From the NCBI GenBank assembly GCA_000218745.1, contig GL947595.1:744532-808531 (forward strand): DNA of 64,000 nucleotides, in the 5' to 3' direction. A program made the position numbers and the translations under genes. This stretch comes from Prochlorococcus marinus bv. HNLC2 (GTDB taxonomy: Bacteria > Cyanobacteriota > Cyanobacteriia > PCC-6307 > Cyanobiaceae). The notes below the pieces were generated by a model. The model was given only the letters and a program-made list of their open reading frames with translations, was not told the origin of the DNA and did not search any database. This document shows positions 46,378-56,562 of this stretch, in pieces (position 1 is the stretch's first letter; the number at the start of each line of letters is the position of its first letter).

Positions 46378-48092
46378 TCATTCAGTATTTTTTTTTATAT
46401 ATTCTTTGCCTCTTGTAGGATTGCCCCAGATAATTTCGCTGTTTTTAAAAGAAACGCAACCTAATCCAGCTTTACTGATTTTTTGTAAATCTTTTACTTT
46501 AACTTGGTTAATAGGAACTTTTATATTCCCTTTGGCTCTACAAAAAAATGCAGCAAGATCTGCAGCTATTTGAATATCATCATCGTTTGGCACTTTACTT
46601 GAGGACTTTAAAAGAACATGACTCCCTGGTGATTCTTGAGCATGAAACCATAAATCTTGTTTCTTTGAAAGTTTAAAAGTTATTAAATCATTTTGTCTCA
46701 TATTTCTACCAATTAATATGTTCAACCCCCCAGGAGAAATAATTTGTATAGGAGAAGATTGGGTTTTTACAAAATTTATTTTACTTGGATTTAACCTTTT
46801 TTTTCTTAGATTAAATTCATTGGATAATTCGTATTTAAGTTCTTCTAATAAATCCAATTTATTGGTATGTTACCAATGTTATTAGATTTAATATTATCTA
46901 GCATAAATCTATATTCTTCTAATCGATTAAGTTTATTTTCATAAATATCTAGTCTTTCTTTAATAAGATTTATAGCTCTTTTAAGTTTCTTAGATTTCTT
47001 ATATAGTTTTTCAGCTTCTAAGATATCCTTTTTTTCTAAATTTAATTTTAAAAAAATATTATCTGCTTTATTTTTAAGACTCTCAAAGTTTTCAGAATTT
47101 TCAAGAAGTTTTCTTTGGAGATTGTGGTTTCTCCTTTCAATAGAAATTTGTTTAAAAATTAATCCATCAATTTGAGAAACAATTCCATTCATTTTTTTTA
47201 AATTCAAATATTGATTGTAATAGTTACTTAATCCCTCGCAAAGATCTATTTTATTATTATCTTTAACTTCAGTTTCTGAAAACCAAACACTATAAAAATA
47301 ATGATTAAATATTGAAAATTTAAACTTATTATTTTTGTATCTATCAATCCATTTATTCCAAATAATAAAAATTTCTTTTAAGTATTTATCTTCAATTAAA
47401 TCAACAGATTGATTCATGACATTATTGCTTTCTAGATTTGAAAGATATTCAATTTGTTTAATTAAAATCGGACTTACTCCCTGATAATTTCTCAATAAAG
47501 CATTTTTTAGGGTATCTGGTACAACGTTTAATAATGATTTCCATTCTTGAAAAGTTTCATTTTCGTTAGGTTCTTTTTTGTTATTTAAGGGAGGTTGTTT
47601 ATATATATTTCCAGTAGATATTGTTCTGTAGCTTGACTGAGTTGATTTAACTTGTTTGCCTGCGGCAATTATTTTTAAATTTTTGTCTAAATAAAAAATA
47701 TTACTGTGTTTTCCCATAAGTTCAAAAATCAGGTATTTGTCAATCAAATCTCCAGGTTTTTTTGCAAATGCAAATTTTATGACTCTTTCAAATTTATCTT
47801 GCTCAATAAATACTAAAGCCATATATTTAAGTCCATAACTCAATTGTTTGGCAAGTGTGCTTTGTGAACCAAGTTTATCTGGACGATTTATTTTAACAAT
47901 TCTTGCGCAATCTCCTTGCCAGCTGACTTCTATCCAACTAGTATTATTTATCCCTCTTAAACCTATCTGTATTGTATTTGGCTCTGGTTGTTGAGCTGTC
48001 TCAAATCTTGAGGGTAGAATTTCTCTTGATAGATAATGCAAGATAGATTTAATGGAAGTTACATCCATTATTTGGGGAATACCTTTTTGCAT
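46378..48092 (-). CDS. rqcH: NFACT family protein (RqcH/Rqc2 homologue), frameshifted as written
   Basis: An NFACT protein. In bacteria RqcH binds stalled 50S subunits with peptidyl-tRNA and adds alanine tails; older annotations say fibronectin-binding. The first part (415 residues) has NFACT-N and the coiled coil. It stops just before the C-terminal NFACT-R domain, which is in another frame (LIGRNMRQND, then DLWFHAQESPGSHVLLK). The break is near 46858-46868; one extra base restores IPNKLDLLEELKYEL. Rebuilt length is about 570, normal for the family. Likely sequence error or recent mutation. Confidence 0.85.
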
Positions 48093-48141
48093 TATTTATT
48101 AAGCTTTCTCAAGAATTCTATTTTACAGCAAAGTATTTAAT

Positions 48142-48696
48142 ATGAAAAACTTCAATCAACTAATTATTCTAACTGGCCCAAGCGGCGTTGGTAAGGGAAC
48201 TATAATTGAAAAAATTATTAAAAAAGATAAGAGGTTTTGGGTCTCAATCTCAGCTACGACAAGAAAACCAAGAGAGGGTGAGGTAGAAGGTGAAAATTAT
48301 TATTTTTTGAGTAATTCGCAATTTGAAGAGATGATAAAGAATGATTTGTTAATTGAGTGGGCTAAGTTTGCGGATAATTATTATGGGACTCTTTTAAAAC
48401 CAGTTATTGAAAAGATTAATAAAGGATTTAAGGTTATTCTTGAAATTGAAGTAGATGGCGCTGAGCAAATAAGAAAAAAATTTCCGGATGCATTATCAAT
48501 CTTTTTAATGCCTCCCAGTAAGAATGAACTTGAGAAAAGGATAAGGAATAGAGGTACTGAAAATGAAGAATCAATAATAAAAAGACTTGAAAGGGCTTCT
48601 TTTGAAATTGATTCATCTAAAAAATTCGATCACGTCATAACTAATCTGGACGTAGACGAAACTGTAAAAACAATATTGGAAGTTATTTCTCTATAA
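48142..48696 (+). CDS. gmk: guanylate kinase
   Basis: A 184-residue kinase that converts GMP to GDP with ATP. P-loop LTGPSGVGKGT near residues 10-20, the GMP-binding SATTRKPREGEVEGENYYF, and the lid region with RRG-type arginines (RIRNRGTENEES) are present. Essential in nucleotide metabolism. Convergent with psaJ, with 12 bases between. Confidence 0.95.
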   Translation: MKNFNQLIILTGPSGVGKGTIIEKIIKKDKRFWVSISATTRKPREGEVEGENYYFLSNSQFEEMIKNDLLIEWAKFADNYYGTLLKPVIEKINKGFKVILEIEVDGAEQIRKKFPDALSIFLMPPSKNELEKRIRNRGTENEESIIKRLERASFEIDSSKKFDHVITNLDVDETVKTILEVISL

Positions 48697-48708
48697 ATTA
48701 TTTATTAT

Positions 48709-48843
48709 TTAACTCATTGGATGGAATAAAAGATCTGGGAAAAATCTATTAAATTCAATAATTATTCCCGCAGTAATTGAGAGCCATATTGCTGCTACAA
48801 CAGGGGCTGATCTCATGAATTTTGTATTAAAAATTTTGAACAT
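48709..48843 (-). CDS. psaJ: photosystem I subunit IX (PsaJ)
   Basis: A 44-residue single-span protein starting [20 protein letters not shown] and ending [10 protein letters not shown]. The pattern (short N-terminus, one helix ending in [12 protein letters not shown] near the end) is that of PsaJ. It stabilises PsaF at the electron-donor side of photosystem I. It lies 29 bases after psaF on the same strand, the normal psaFJ arrangement. Confidence 0.92.
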   Translation of the reverse strand: MFKIFNTKFMRSAPVVAAIWLSITAGIIIEFNRFFPDLLFHPMS

Positions 48844-48872
48844 TTTGAAAAAGATTTGAAGTTAAAAGTAAT

Positions 48873-49436
48873 TTAGCGAGGACCATTTACGGTGATATTT
48901 TTATCCTTTTCTCGTAAATCACCATTTCTACCTTGTCTGTTTGCAAGTAAAGGCCATTGAGCTCCTTTTACAAGACATCTTCTCGCAAGCTTGAAATCAA
49001 TTATTATTTCCATATCAGCAGGATCTTTGGTTTTCTTAGATTCAATTAAATATTCTCTCCCTGACCAACCAATGATTCCAGCTATGTAAATAAATAGAAC
49101 TCCTGGTATAAGTAAATCTCCTTCATGACCTCTATTAAGTAACGCTCCAAAAGGTTCAAGTGGAGGACCAATAATTAAATGTGGTAAACCATCATCTCCG
49201 CATAATGCTTTACCATAACGCTCGAATCTAATAATGTCTTTTTGAGTTGTTGCAGAACTAGCTCTTTCGATGAATTTTGGATTTTCTGAACATCTTTGTA
49301 GTTGAGATGCAGTATATTCTGTACTAGCTCTATCAGCATTAAGAGTGGCTCCTTTTGCCGCAAAAGCACTTGGAGCTATTCCTATAATCAGTAAAACCGA
49401 AGTTATTATTGAAAATAAAAGTTTCATAGTTTGCAA
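48873..49436 (-). CDS. psaF: photosystem I subunit III (PsaF)
   Basis: A 187-residue protein with a cleaved signal peptide (core LLFSIITSVLLIIG, site at AFA/AKG), a lumenal domain with two cysteines (LQRCSENP, ALCGDDGLPHL), and one membrane span (LLIPGVLFIYIAGIIGWSGR). It docks the soluble electron donor to photosystem I. Followed by psaJ; divergent from tsaD across 61 bases. Confidence 0.95.
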   Translation of the reverse strand: MQTMKLLFSIITSVLLIIGIAPSAFAAKGATLNADRASTEYTASQLQRCSENPKFIERASSATTQKDIIRFERYGKALCGDDGLPHLIIGPPLEPFGALLNRGHEGDLLIPGVLFIYIAGIIGWSGREYLIESKKTKDPADMEIIIDFKLARRCLVKGAQWPLLANRQGRNGDLREKDKNITVNGPR

Positions 49437-49497
49437 TCTTTAATGCATTAAGGTAATAAACTAATGAGTAATACTCTAAACTGATTAAGTTAATTAT

Positions 49498-50568
49498 ATG
49501 ACAAAAGTTCTTGCTATTGAAACAAGTTGTGATGAGACTGCAGCTTCTGTAGTTTCTAATAAAAAAGGTATTTATACAATTAATTCTAATGTAGTAGCTT
49601 CGCAAATAAAAGATCACTCTAAGTGGGGAGGCGTAGTACCAGAACTCGCAGCCAGAAAGCATTTAGAATTAATTCATTTTGTTATTTCGGAAGCAATTGA
49701 AGTAGCAGATGTTAATTATCAAGAAATTGATGTAATTGCTTCAACAGTAGCTCCTGGATTAGTTGGTTCATTAAGGATTGGATCTGTAGCGGCCAGAACA
49801 CTTTGTGCCTTTTATTCAAAACCTTTTTTAGGTATACATCACCTGGAAGGGCATCTTTCATCAATTTTATTTTCAGAGAACCCACCTAAACCCCCATTTA
49901 TTGTTTTATTGGTAAGCGGAGGCCATACAGAATTAATTAAAGTTGGAGAGAGGAGAGAGATGGAAAGACTTGGTAGAAGTTATGATGATGCGGCGGGCGA
50001 GGCTTTTGATAAAGTTGGCAGGTTATTGGGATTAAGTTATCCAGGAGGTCCTGCAATTGAAAAGGCTGCAAAGGAGGGAGATTCATTTAAATTTGATCTT
50101 CCAAAATGTAAAATATCAGATAAAAAAGGAGGGTTTCTTAAATACGATTTTTCTTTCAGTGGGTTAAAAACAGCTGTATTAAGATTAACGGAAAAAATTA
50201 ATAAAAATAATGTAACTTTGCCTATTGAAGATATTGCAGCTAGCTTTGAGAGAGTAGTTGCAGAGGTTTTAGTTGAAAGATCGATTAATTGTGTAATTGA
50301 CAATGATTTATTAGATCTTGTTGTAGTAGGTGGAGTAGCGGCAAATAATACGTTAAGAAAAATGATGATTAGTGAAGCAGCTAAAAAATCTATTAGAGTT
50401 CATTTAGCACCCTTATACTTATGTACTGATAATGCAGCAATGATTGGCGCAGCAGCTTTATCTAGATTAAATATGGGTGATTATGAAAGTTCCTTAAAAT
50501 TAGGTGTCTCCGCAAGACTGCCTATAGATGAGGCACTTTCTCTTTATCACAAGATTCCCCCCTTTTGA
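49498..50568 (+). CDS. tsaD: tRNA N6-adenosine threonylcarbamoyltransferase TsaD
   Basis: A 356-residue ASKHA-fold enzyme that transfers the threonylcarbamoyl group to A37 of ANN-decoding tRNAs. The start VLAIETSCDETAAS and the metal-binding HHLEGH motif identify it; VSGGHTEL and the DDAAGEAFDK segment also match. Essential in most bacteria. Length is normal. Confidence 0.96.
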   Translation: MTKVLAIETSCDETAASVVSNKKGIYTINSNVVASQIKDHSKWGGVVPELAARKHLELIHFVISEAIEVADVNYQEIDVIASTVAPGLVGSLRIGSVAARTLCAFYSKPFLGIHHLEGHLSSILFSENPPKPPFIVLLVSGGHTELIKVGERREMERLGRSYDDAAGEAFDKVGRLLGLSYPGGPAIEKAAKEGDSFKFDLPKCKISDKKGGFLKYDFSFSGLKTAVLRLTEKINKNNVTLPIEDIAASFERVVAEVLVERSINCVIDNDLLDLVVVGGVAANNTLRKMMISEAAKKSIRVHLAPLYLCTDNAAMIGAAALSRLNMGDYESSLKLGVSARLPIDEALSLYHKIPPF

Positions 50569-50577
50569 TTAACTTCA

Positions 50578-50757
50578 ATGAGTAAAAAAATGAACAAAAT
50601 TGAACCTGAAGCAAAACAACTTGTTGGCAAAGAAGAATTGAATCTTTGGAAAAGAGGCTTTACTCCTCAGGCTGAAATATGGAATGGAAGAATGGCTACA
50701 GTAGGAATTGGTTTTATTTTGATTTTAATTACTATTTTTAATAGATTTTCCTCTTAA
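50578..50757 (+). CDS. hli: high-light-inducible protein (HLI/Scp)
   Basis: A 59-residue single-span protein with a soluble N-terminus and the chlorophyll-binding motif AEIWNGRMATVGIGF, the ExxNGRxA pattern of HLI proteins. HLI proteins bind chlorophyll and carotenoid and protect photosystem II assembly under light stress. It lies 9 bases after tsaD and may share its transcript. Confidence 0.93.
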   Translation: MSKKMNKIEPEAKQLVGKEELNLWKRGFTPQAEIWNGRMATVGIGFILILITIFNRFSS

Positions 50758-50903
50758 ATTTCATAGATTAAAATCCTATTTATTAAAACTTTAAGTGTAA
50801 ATTCTTCTACAAAAGATTAATTACTATTTTTATATAAGTGGACTAAAGTTATTATTATTGATTTAATCAAATAAATTGATAAAATTTTTTATCGGAAATC
50901 TAT

Positions 50904-52100
50904 ATGACGCCTGAACGGCTAGGTTTGTTATGGGGAATTACTGTCTTTGCAGGAGCAATAGCCCGTTTATTTTCTTCTATTACTGGGTTTCCAAGTGTTG
51001 TATTGCTTTTGCTTTCTGGATTGCTTATAGGAAGGTCTGGCTTTGGCTTGGTTGAGCCTTTGGATTTGGGACAAGGATTAGAAACAATTGTGGGGCTTCT
51101 AGTATGTCTTGTTTTATTTGAGGGAGGACTCAATCTGAAATTACCAGAAGGAAATATCAGAAATACTGTTCTAAGGATTTCTTTGCTCAGGCTTATTATT
51201 TCGCTAACAGGAGGAGTATTGGTTGCTCATCTTTTTGCAGGTTTGTCCTGGCCTGTGGCGGGCGTATATAGTGCTATCGTTTTGGCAACTGGGCCGACAG
51301 TTATATCGCCTTTAGTGGAACAAATTAACTTAGCTTCTCCTTTATCAGATGTGTTAAAGGCAGAGGGGTTAGTCTTAGAACCCATTGGTGCGGTATTGGC
51401 ATTACTTTTACTTGAGCTATTATTAGGCGATTTGCATGGATTTAAAGAAGTCTTAATAGCTTTAATGCAAAGATTAGGAGGCGGAGTCCTAATTGGCGTG
51501 ATCGCTGGTTGGTTTTTGTCAGAAATACTTAAAAGGATTAAAAATCAATCATCATTTGGGATTGAATTGCAAATTACAGTGGGAATAATTTTTTTAGTTT
51601 ATGGAATTTGCGAATATTTTCTCCCAGAATCTGGTTTGCCAGCTTCTGTAGCAGCAGGTTTTATTGTTGGTAAAAGAGAAGTAATTGATAAAGATAGGTT
51701 AGATAATTTAATCAGTGAATTAGCTCAATTGGCCATTACAGTTTTATTCCCACTTCTTGCATCTGATGTCTCTTGGGGTGAATTAAGTCCTCTTGGCTGG
51801 GGAGGTGTGATTTGCGTATTATTAATGATGATATTAGTTAGACCAATTGCAATATCCTTGGCGACAATAGGTCAAGAATTAGAGATTAAAGAGAGAGTAT
51901 TTTTAGCTTGGTTGGCGCCAAGAGGAATTGTTACAGCCGCAGTTGCATCTTTATTCTCAATAAGACTGGAGCAGGCGGGTGTGTTAGGTGCTGGACGCTT
52001 GCAAGGACTTGTTTTTCTTACTATTTTAATGACAGTAGGTATTCAAGGTTTAACTGCAAAGCCCTTGGCAAATTTTTTGAATTTAATAGAGTCTAAATAA
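50904..52100 (+). CDS. CPA1-type Na+/H+ antiporter
   Basis: A 398-residue membrane protein of the cation:proton antiporter family with about 12 spans. Family landmarks are LVLFEGGLNLKL near the first third, ATGPTVISPLVEQ (half-helix), and the LAWLAPRGIVTAAVAS segment. It resembles NhaP-type carriers. The C-terminal cytoplasmic tail is very short. Convergent with gltX, stops adjacent. Confidence 0.88.
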   Translation: MTPERLGLLWGITVFAGAIARLFSSITGFPSVVLLLLSGLLIGRSGFGLVEPLDLGQGLETIVGLLVCLVLFEGGLNLKLPEGNIRNTVLRISLLRLIISLTGGVLVAHLFAGLSWPVAGVYSAIVLATGPTVISPLVEQINLASPLSDVLKAEGLVLEPIGAVLALLLLELLLGDLHGFKEVLIALMQRLGGGVLIGVIAGWFLSEILKRIKNQSSFGIELQITVGIIFLVYGICEYFLPESGLPASVAAGFIVGKREVIDKDRLDNLISELAQLAITVLFPLLASDVSWGELSPLGWGGVICVLLMMILVRPIAISLATIGQELEIKERVFLAWLAPRGIVTAAVASLFSIRLEQAGVLGAGRLQGLVFLTILMTVGIQGLTAKPLANFLNLIESK

Positions 52101-53534
52101 TTAATTCGTATCTAAGCATCTTTGAATTCTTTTTATATCATCTTTGTTTGCCGAGAATAGTTCCCAACTTTTTACTAAATCAGGTCCACTTAAACACCCA
52201 AAAAAGGCAACTCTGAGAGATCTCATTACAATGCCCTTTTTTAATGAATTTTCAAGACTTACCTTATCAATAAGATTTTTTGCAACAGTTGTATTAACGT
52301 GTATATCCTCTTGATTCAATAATTCATAAATTTTTTCTAAAGAGAGTTTACTATTTTCCTCTAGAAAAACTTCACCATCATTATCTATATTTGGCATTAC
52401 AAAAAAAGGAGCTGATTGATCGACAATATCATTTAAAACTGTAATTGAATCTTGTAATAAGTTGGTTAATTCCAGCCCCCATTTATTAGTGTGAGGTTTC
52501 CAAGCTTTTTCTTGCCAATATTTTTTAAAAATTTCATATAAATCATTAACTTGCATTTTTTTTATATGTTGAGAATTTATCCAGTTAAGTTTTTCCCAAT
52601 TAAATTTTGCTCCGGCTTTATTTACATCTGTTAATTCAAAATTTTTCGCAATCTCATCTAAGTTTTGAATCTCATTATCATCAGGTTTTACCGACCAACC
52701 TAAGAGGGCCATATAATTAGCCATTGCTTTGGGAAGGTAACCCATTTTTTTAAAATCGTCTATTGAAGTTACAGAATCTCTTTTTGATAATTTTTTCCCC
52801 TCACTATTCAAAATTAATGGAGTGTGAGAAAAAATTGGTAATTTATAATTTAAAGCTTTGTAGATTAGGATTTGTTTTGCAGTATTTGAAATATGATCTT
52901 CACCTCTAACAACATGAGTGATTTCCATAAAGTTATCATCTACTACTACTGCTAAATTATAAAGTGGAGATCCAATGTCATAACCAAAAGACCTTCTTGA
53001 TAAAACCATATCTCCACCAAGATCTTTTCCTCTCCATTTAATTTCTCCCCTTATTTGATCTTCCCAAGTTATTTCTTGATCATCATTAATCTTAAATCTA
53101 ATAACTGAAGATCTACCTTCTGCAATGAATTTATCGATTTCTTCTTTAGTCAGAGATCTGTGCCTATTATCATGCTTGGGTGGTAGCCCATTTAATTTTT
53201 GTTCCTCTCTTAATTCTTTAATCTCTTCTTCAGAAGTAAAACATCTATAGGCAAAGCCTTGATCTAAAAGTTTATTAATGACTGATTTATGAATTTCTAT
53301 CCTTGTGCTTTGTCTTATAAGATCGTCATCCCAGGTTAAGCCGAGCCAATTTAATCCATTTAAAATATTTTCAGTAAATTCTGATTTTGAACGATTCGTA
53401 TCAGTATCTTCAATTCTTAATAGGAATTTACCATTTGTTTTCTTAGCATATAACCAATTAAACAAGGCTGTTCTTGCTGTTCCGATATGTAAGAGCCCTG
53501 TGGGGCTAGGTGCTAACCTTAATCGATTTTCCAA
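52101..53534 (-). CDS. gltX: glutamyl-tRNA synthetase
   Basis: A 477-residue class I synthetase. The HIGH-type motif is [12 protein letters not shown] and the KMSKS-type motif is [11 protein letters not shown]. It charges tRNA-Glu, which also feeds chlorophyll and haem synthesis through glutamyl-tRNA reductase. Length is usual. It is downstream of tRNA-Asp, hcp and tRNA-Trp on the same strand. Confidence 0.96.
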   Translation of the reverse strand: MENRLRLAPSPTGLLHIGTARTALFNWLYAKKTNGKFLLRIEDTDTNRSKSEFTENILNGLNWLGLTWDDDLIRQSTRIEIHKSVINKLLDQGFAYRCFTSEEEIKELREEQKLNGLPPKHDNRHRSLTKEEIDKFIAEGRSSVIRFKINDDQEITWEDQIRGEIKWRGKDLGGDMVLSRRSFGYDIGSPLYNLAVVVDDNFMEITHVVRGEDHISNTAKQILIYKALNYKLPIFSHTPLILNSEGKKLSKRDSVTSIDDFKKMGYLPKAMANYMALLGWSVKPDDNEIQNLDEIAKNFELTDVNKAGAKFNWEKLNWINSQHIKKMQVNDLYEIFKKYWQEKAWKPHTNKWGLELTNLLQDSITVLNDIVDQSAPFFVMPNIDNDGEVFLEENSKLSLEKIYELLNQEDIHVNTTVAKNLIDKVSLENSLKKGIVMRSLRVAFFGCLSGPDLVKSWELFSANKDDIKRIQRCLDTN

Positions 53535-53551
53535 TTACTCTAGATTGAGAA

Positions 53552-53625
53552 CGGGACCGACGGGATTCGAACCCGCAACTTCCGCCGTGACAGGGCGGTG
53601 CTCTAACCAGTTGAACTACGGTCCC
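53552..53625 (-). tRNA. tRNA-Asp (GTC)
   Basis: A 74-base cloverleaf on the minus strand. The acceptor stem is GGGACCG / CGGTCCC, and the anticodon loop CCTGTCACG has anticodon GTC. The T arm carries GGGTTCGAATCCC. CCA is not encoded. It lies between gltX and hcp. Confidence 0.96.
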
Positions 53626-53761
53626 AAAGTTAGTTATGTATTTTTACCATAACTACTATAAATTATCAGAGGATAAAGCTGGAATAATATTGTTGTAATG
53701 AAAACTTTTTTTTAATATCTAGAAATGATTTCATCTTTTAAAAAAGACAATCATAAAAATG

Positions 53762-53950
53762 TCACGGTCTAAATCCAGCAGGTTCTATTAGTCTTACTTG
53801 ATTACCGCGAGCTGTAAATTCTCTGCCTTGATCACTTTGAACTACAACTCTACCCCCAGATTTAACTCTGATAACACGAGCACGCACCCATCCTAGTGCT
53901 GCTGATTCTAGGACTTTAACTACGTCCCCAGGTTGAAGGTCTAACTCCAT
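53762..53950 (-). CDS. hcp: hyperconserved picocyanobacterial protein Hcp
   Basis: A 62-residue protein starting MELDLQPGDVVKVLESAALG and ending in QVRLIEPAGFRP. It matches the hyperconserved protein described in Prochlorococcus and marine Synechococcus, set between tRNA-Trp, tRNA-Asp, rplS and gltX exactly as here. The GDVV, WVRARVIRV and VVVQSD strands suggest an SH3/KOW-like barrel. A longer frame opens at 54016, but its upstream part would overlap the tRNA-Trp gene, so ATG at 53950 is the right start. Function unknown; the context suggests translation. Confidence 0.9.
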   Translation of the reverse strand: MELDLQPGDVVKVLESAALGWVRARVIRVKSGGRVVVQSDQGREFTARGNQVRLIEPAGFRP

Positions 53951-53986
53951 CTCAAAAAAAATTAAATTACAAATTGTTGATTTTAA

Positions 53987-54059
53987 CGCGCCGTGGAGGA
54001 TTTGAACCCCCGACATCAGGTTTTGGAGACCTGCGTTCTACCAACTGAACTAACGGCGC
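53987..54059 (-). tRNA. tRNA-Trp (CCA)
   Basis: A 73-base cloverleaf on the minus strand. Acceptor stem GCGCCGT / ACGGCGC, anticodon loop TCTCCAAAA with anticodon CCA, and T arm GGGGTTCAAATCC. Located between rplS and hcp. Confidence 0.96.
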
Positions 54060-54114
54060 ATTAAGTTGATTATAAGCGCCTGTTTGACCACAAGGCTGAA
54101 TCTACTTTACAACT

Positions 54115-54588
54115 CTATCGGTCGAAGCGTTGTTTAACACGAGTAGCCTTACCTACTCTGTCTCTCAAATAGAATAGCTTAGCTCTTCTAACTTTGCCTC
54201 TCCTTTCAACTTTTAATGAGGCAACTTGTGGACTATGTAACATAAAAATTCTTTCAACACCAATTCCCTGAAAGATCCTTCTGACTGTAATGGTTTGGTT
54301 CAAACCACCATGCCTTTTGGCTATGACAACACCTTCATAAGGTTGAACCCTCTCTTTGTTACCTTCTGTAATTTTTACGCCAACCTTAACTGTGTCGCCA
54401 ACATATATTTCAGGTAATTCTTTTTTTAATTGAGAAGCTTCAAAATCTGTGACAAGATTATAAGAATTTATTTGTTGAACCTTTATGGTATTTGAAGTTT
54501 CTAATTCCTTAGTTTGTGGTGATTGAGATGTAACTTCTTTACTTTCACTAATTTCTTCAGAATTAATAATTTTAGTCTCTTTTGTCAT
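54115..54588 (-). CDS. rplS: 50S ribosomal protein L19
   Basis: A 157-residue ribosomal protein. The L19 core starts near residue 57 ([20 protein letters not shown]) and includes [27 protein letters not shown] and the basic end [20 protein letters not shown]. The N-terminal 50 residues are an acidic, Ser/Thr/Glu-rich extension, seen in marine picocyanobacteria. First gene of the rplS to gltX block. Confidence 0.95.
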   Translation of the reverse strand: MTKETKIINSEEISESKEVTSQSPQTKELETSNTIKVQQINSYNLVTDFEASQLKKELPEIYVGDTVKVGVKITEGNKERVQPYEGVVIAKRHGGLNQTITVRRIFQGIGVERIFMLHSPQVASLKVERRGKVRRAKLFYLRDRVGKATRVKQRFDR

Positions 54589-54867
54589 AAAATCTTAAAA
54601 AAACCGGAGATAACTATCTTACCCTCTCGAATGGCTTTTAGAAAACTTTTTATGAAACAAATTTATTTGTATCCTCGTAAAACTTAAAATTTTTAAATAA
54701 TTTTTAAAAAATACTTTAATAAATTTGGTTTAAAAAATAATATTTATAATTTTTTAAAAGGTTGATGTAATAAATTTCGTTTCTTTTTTGATATTTAGCC
54801 ATTGATAAGACTACAATTATTAAAGATAAGTTTATATTCGATATTATTAAATTATCAGCCTTTCAAG

Positions 54868-55707
54868 ATGAAACATTTTGTAGAACTTTTGTTAAATAAA
54901 AATAATTCAAAATCTAATGGTCAAGTCCCTTTTATAGAGAGAAGAAAGGGTATTGAGATTAAATCATCTCGAGAAATAAAATTAATGAAAAAATCAAGCA
55001 GGATAGTAGCAACAGTCTTAAGAGAAATTATTGACTTTGTAAAGCCTGGTATGAGTACACTGGAATTAGATGAATTTGCTGAACAAAGAATTACTGATAT
55101 GGGAGCTAAGCCAAGCTTCAAAGGATATCATGGGTTCCCTGGAAGTATATGTTCAAGTATTAATAATGAAGTTGTTCATGGCATTCCAAACAAGAAAAAA
55201 ATAATTAGATCAGGCGATCTTGTCAAAATTGATACGGGTGCTTACTTAAATGGTTATCACGGAGATAGTTGCGTAACTATTTGTATTGGGAAGGTAGATG
55301 AAAGTGTACAACTTCTAAGTGATGTTGCCCATCAAGCTTTAACTGCTGGATTAAATAAAATTAAAGCAGGTAATAGTCTTTTGGATATTGCTGGAGCTAT
55401 TGAAGATGTTGTTTTATCTAATGGGTTTAGTGTTGTAGAGGATTACACTGGTCATGGTGTAGGTAGAAATCTACATGAGGAACCTTCAGTTTTTAATTTT
55501 CGTACAAAGGATCTCCCCAATATCACTCTAAGAGAAGGAATGACTTTAGCTGTTGAGCCAATTATTAATCAAGGTAGTAAATTTTGTAAAACACTTAATG
55601 ATAGATGGACAGTTGTTACTAAGGATGGCAAATTATCTTCACAATGGGAGCATACTGTTGTCGTTTTAAGTGATGGAATTGAAATTTTAACAGATAGAAA
55701 TTTTTAA
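54868..55707 (+). CDS. map: methionine aminopeptidase
   Basis: A 279-residue type I enzyme removing N-terminal methionine. The metal ligands are present: Asp in [16 protein letters not shown] (two), His in [12 protein letters not shown], Glu in LAVEPI, and Glu in QWEHTVVV. The frame opens at a TTG (54802), but the ATG at 54868 gives the length I expect. The N-terminal 40 residues precede the catalytic fold ([16 protein letters not shown]). Its stop overlaps the convergent SDR gene. Confidence 0.9.
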   Translation: MKHFVELLLNKNNSKSNGQVPFIERRKGIEIKSSREIKLMKKSSRIVATVLREIIDFVKPGMSTLELDEFAEQRITDMGAKPSFKGYHGFPGSICSSINNEVVHGIPNKKKIIRSGDLVKIDTGAYLNGYHGDSCVTICIGKVDESVQLLSDVAHQALTAGLNKIKAGNSLLDIAGAIEDVVLSNGFSVVEDYTGHGVGRNLHEEPSVFNFRTKDLPNITLREGMTLAVEPIINQGSKFCKTLNDRWTVVTKDGKLSSQWEHTVVVLSDGIEILTDRNF

Positions 55708-56421
55708 GTTTTAATTAATTTAAATACAATCAAGAGCTTGCAATAAATAAAAAAATAAAATTCTTTAATTGGAAAAACTATATAAGTTAGTGGATTTGGA
55801 CTAATTATAATTAAGAAAGTAGTTTACTTTAGATAGAAGAAAAATTAATGTAGCTACCAAATCTGGGGTCATTATTCCAATTGGATTAAGGTTGGATTTA
55901 AATGGTCCAAGTATGATTTTTCTAATAGTAAATTTTTTTTCCTGATTTTTTGTGAGGAAATTTTTCTTAAATGTAATTATTTGTCCAATTAATAATTTAC
56001 TTATTTCGTAAGAAGGATTAATAGCTGGCAGGATTTCTGCTTCTGAAGTATTTATCCATATTTCTTTTTTTTTGTCATCTTCATTATTAATAGCAATTTC
56101 CTCAAATATATTTAGTAGTCTTAATTTGCTTAATGCATTGATTTCTATTGAATTTTGATAGTTAGTGTTATCAATACCAGATTGATAAACACCATGATTA
56201 AGAATTAAAATATCTATCTTTTTTAACTTATCCTCTAATAAATATTCTTTTCCGCACTCCCATTTTACCCACTCATCAGGTTCTGACTCCCCCAAAGAGT
56301 TAGAAAATTGGCTGTGACTAAAACCAGTGATTTTATAGCCTTTAGATTTAAATTTCTTTGTTAAAGATTTACCAAGAGCACCACCTGCACCGGTTATTCC
56401 AATGTTTATTTTTTCATTCAT
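55704..56421 (-). CDS. short-chain dehydrogenase-like protein, frameshifted near the C-terminus
   Basis: An SDR-like Rossmann protein: cofactor loop [18 protein letters not shown] in the place of NNAG, and a TSEAEI plus YEISKL catalytic region. As written it stops at 55801 after [11 protein letters not shown]. One base less near 55808-55818 opens a frame that reads [16 protein letters not shown] and ends at 55704, a convincing continuation for this group. Rebuilt length is about 238. The substrate is unknown. Confidence 0.7.
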
Positions 56422-56562
56422 TTTCTAATTGTAAATTATATTTCATACCTAAATAAATAAATAATTTGAAGAAATCGTAAAATTATTATGATTAATTTCT
56501 AATTAAATATTTGAATCCAATAGGAAAAAATACTAACCTAAAATATATATAAATAATTTTTT

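Noticed and set aside
53951-54016. Longer N-terminus for Hcp from an upstream ATG
   Set aside because: The extension would overlap the tRNA-Trp gene, and the conserved protein begins MELDLQPG.
53552-54059. tRNA genes as possible island or phage attachment sites
   Set aside because: No integrase, direct-repeat copy of the tRNA end or foreign gene set is seen; flanks are core translation genes.
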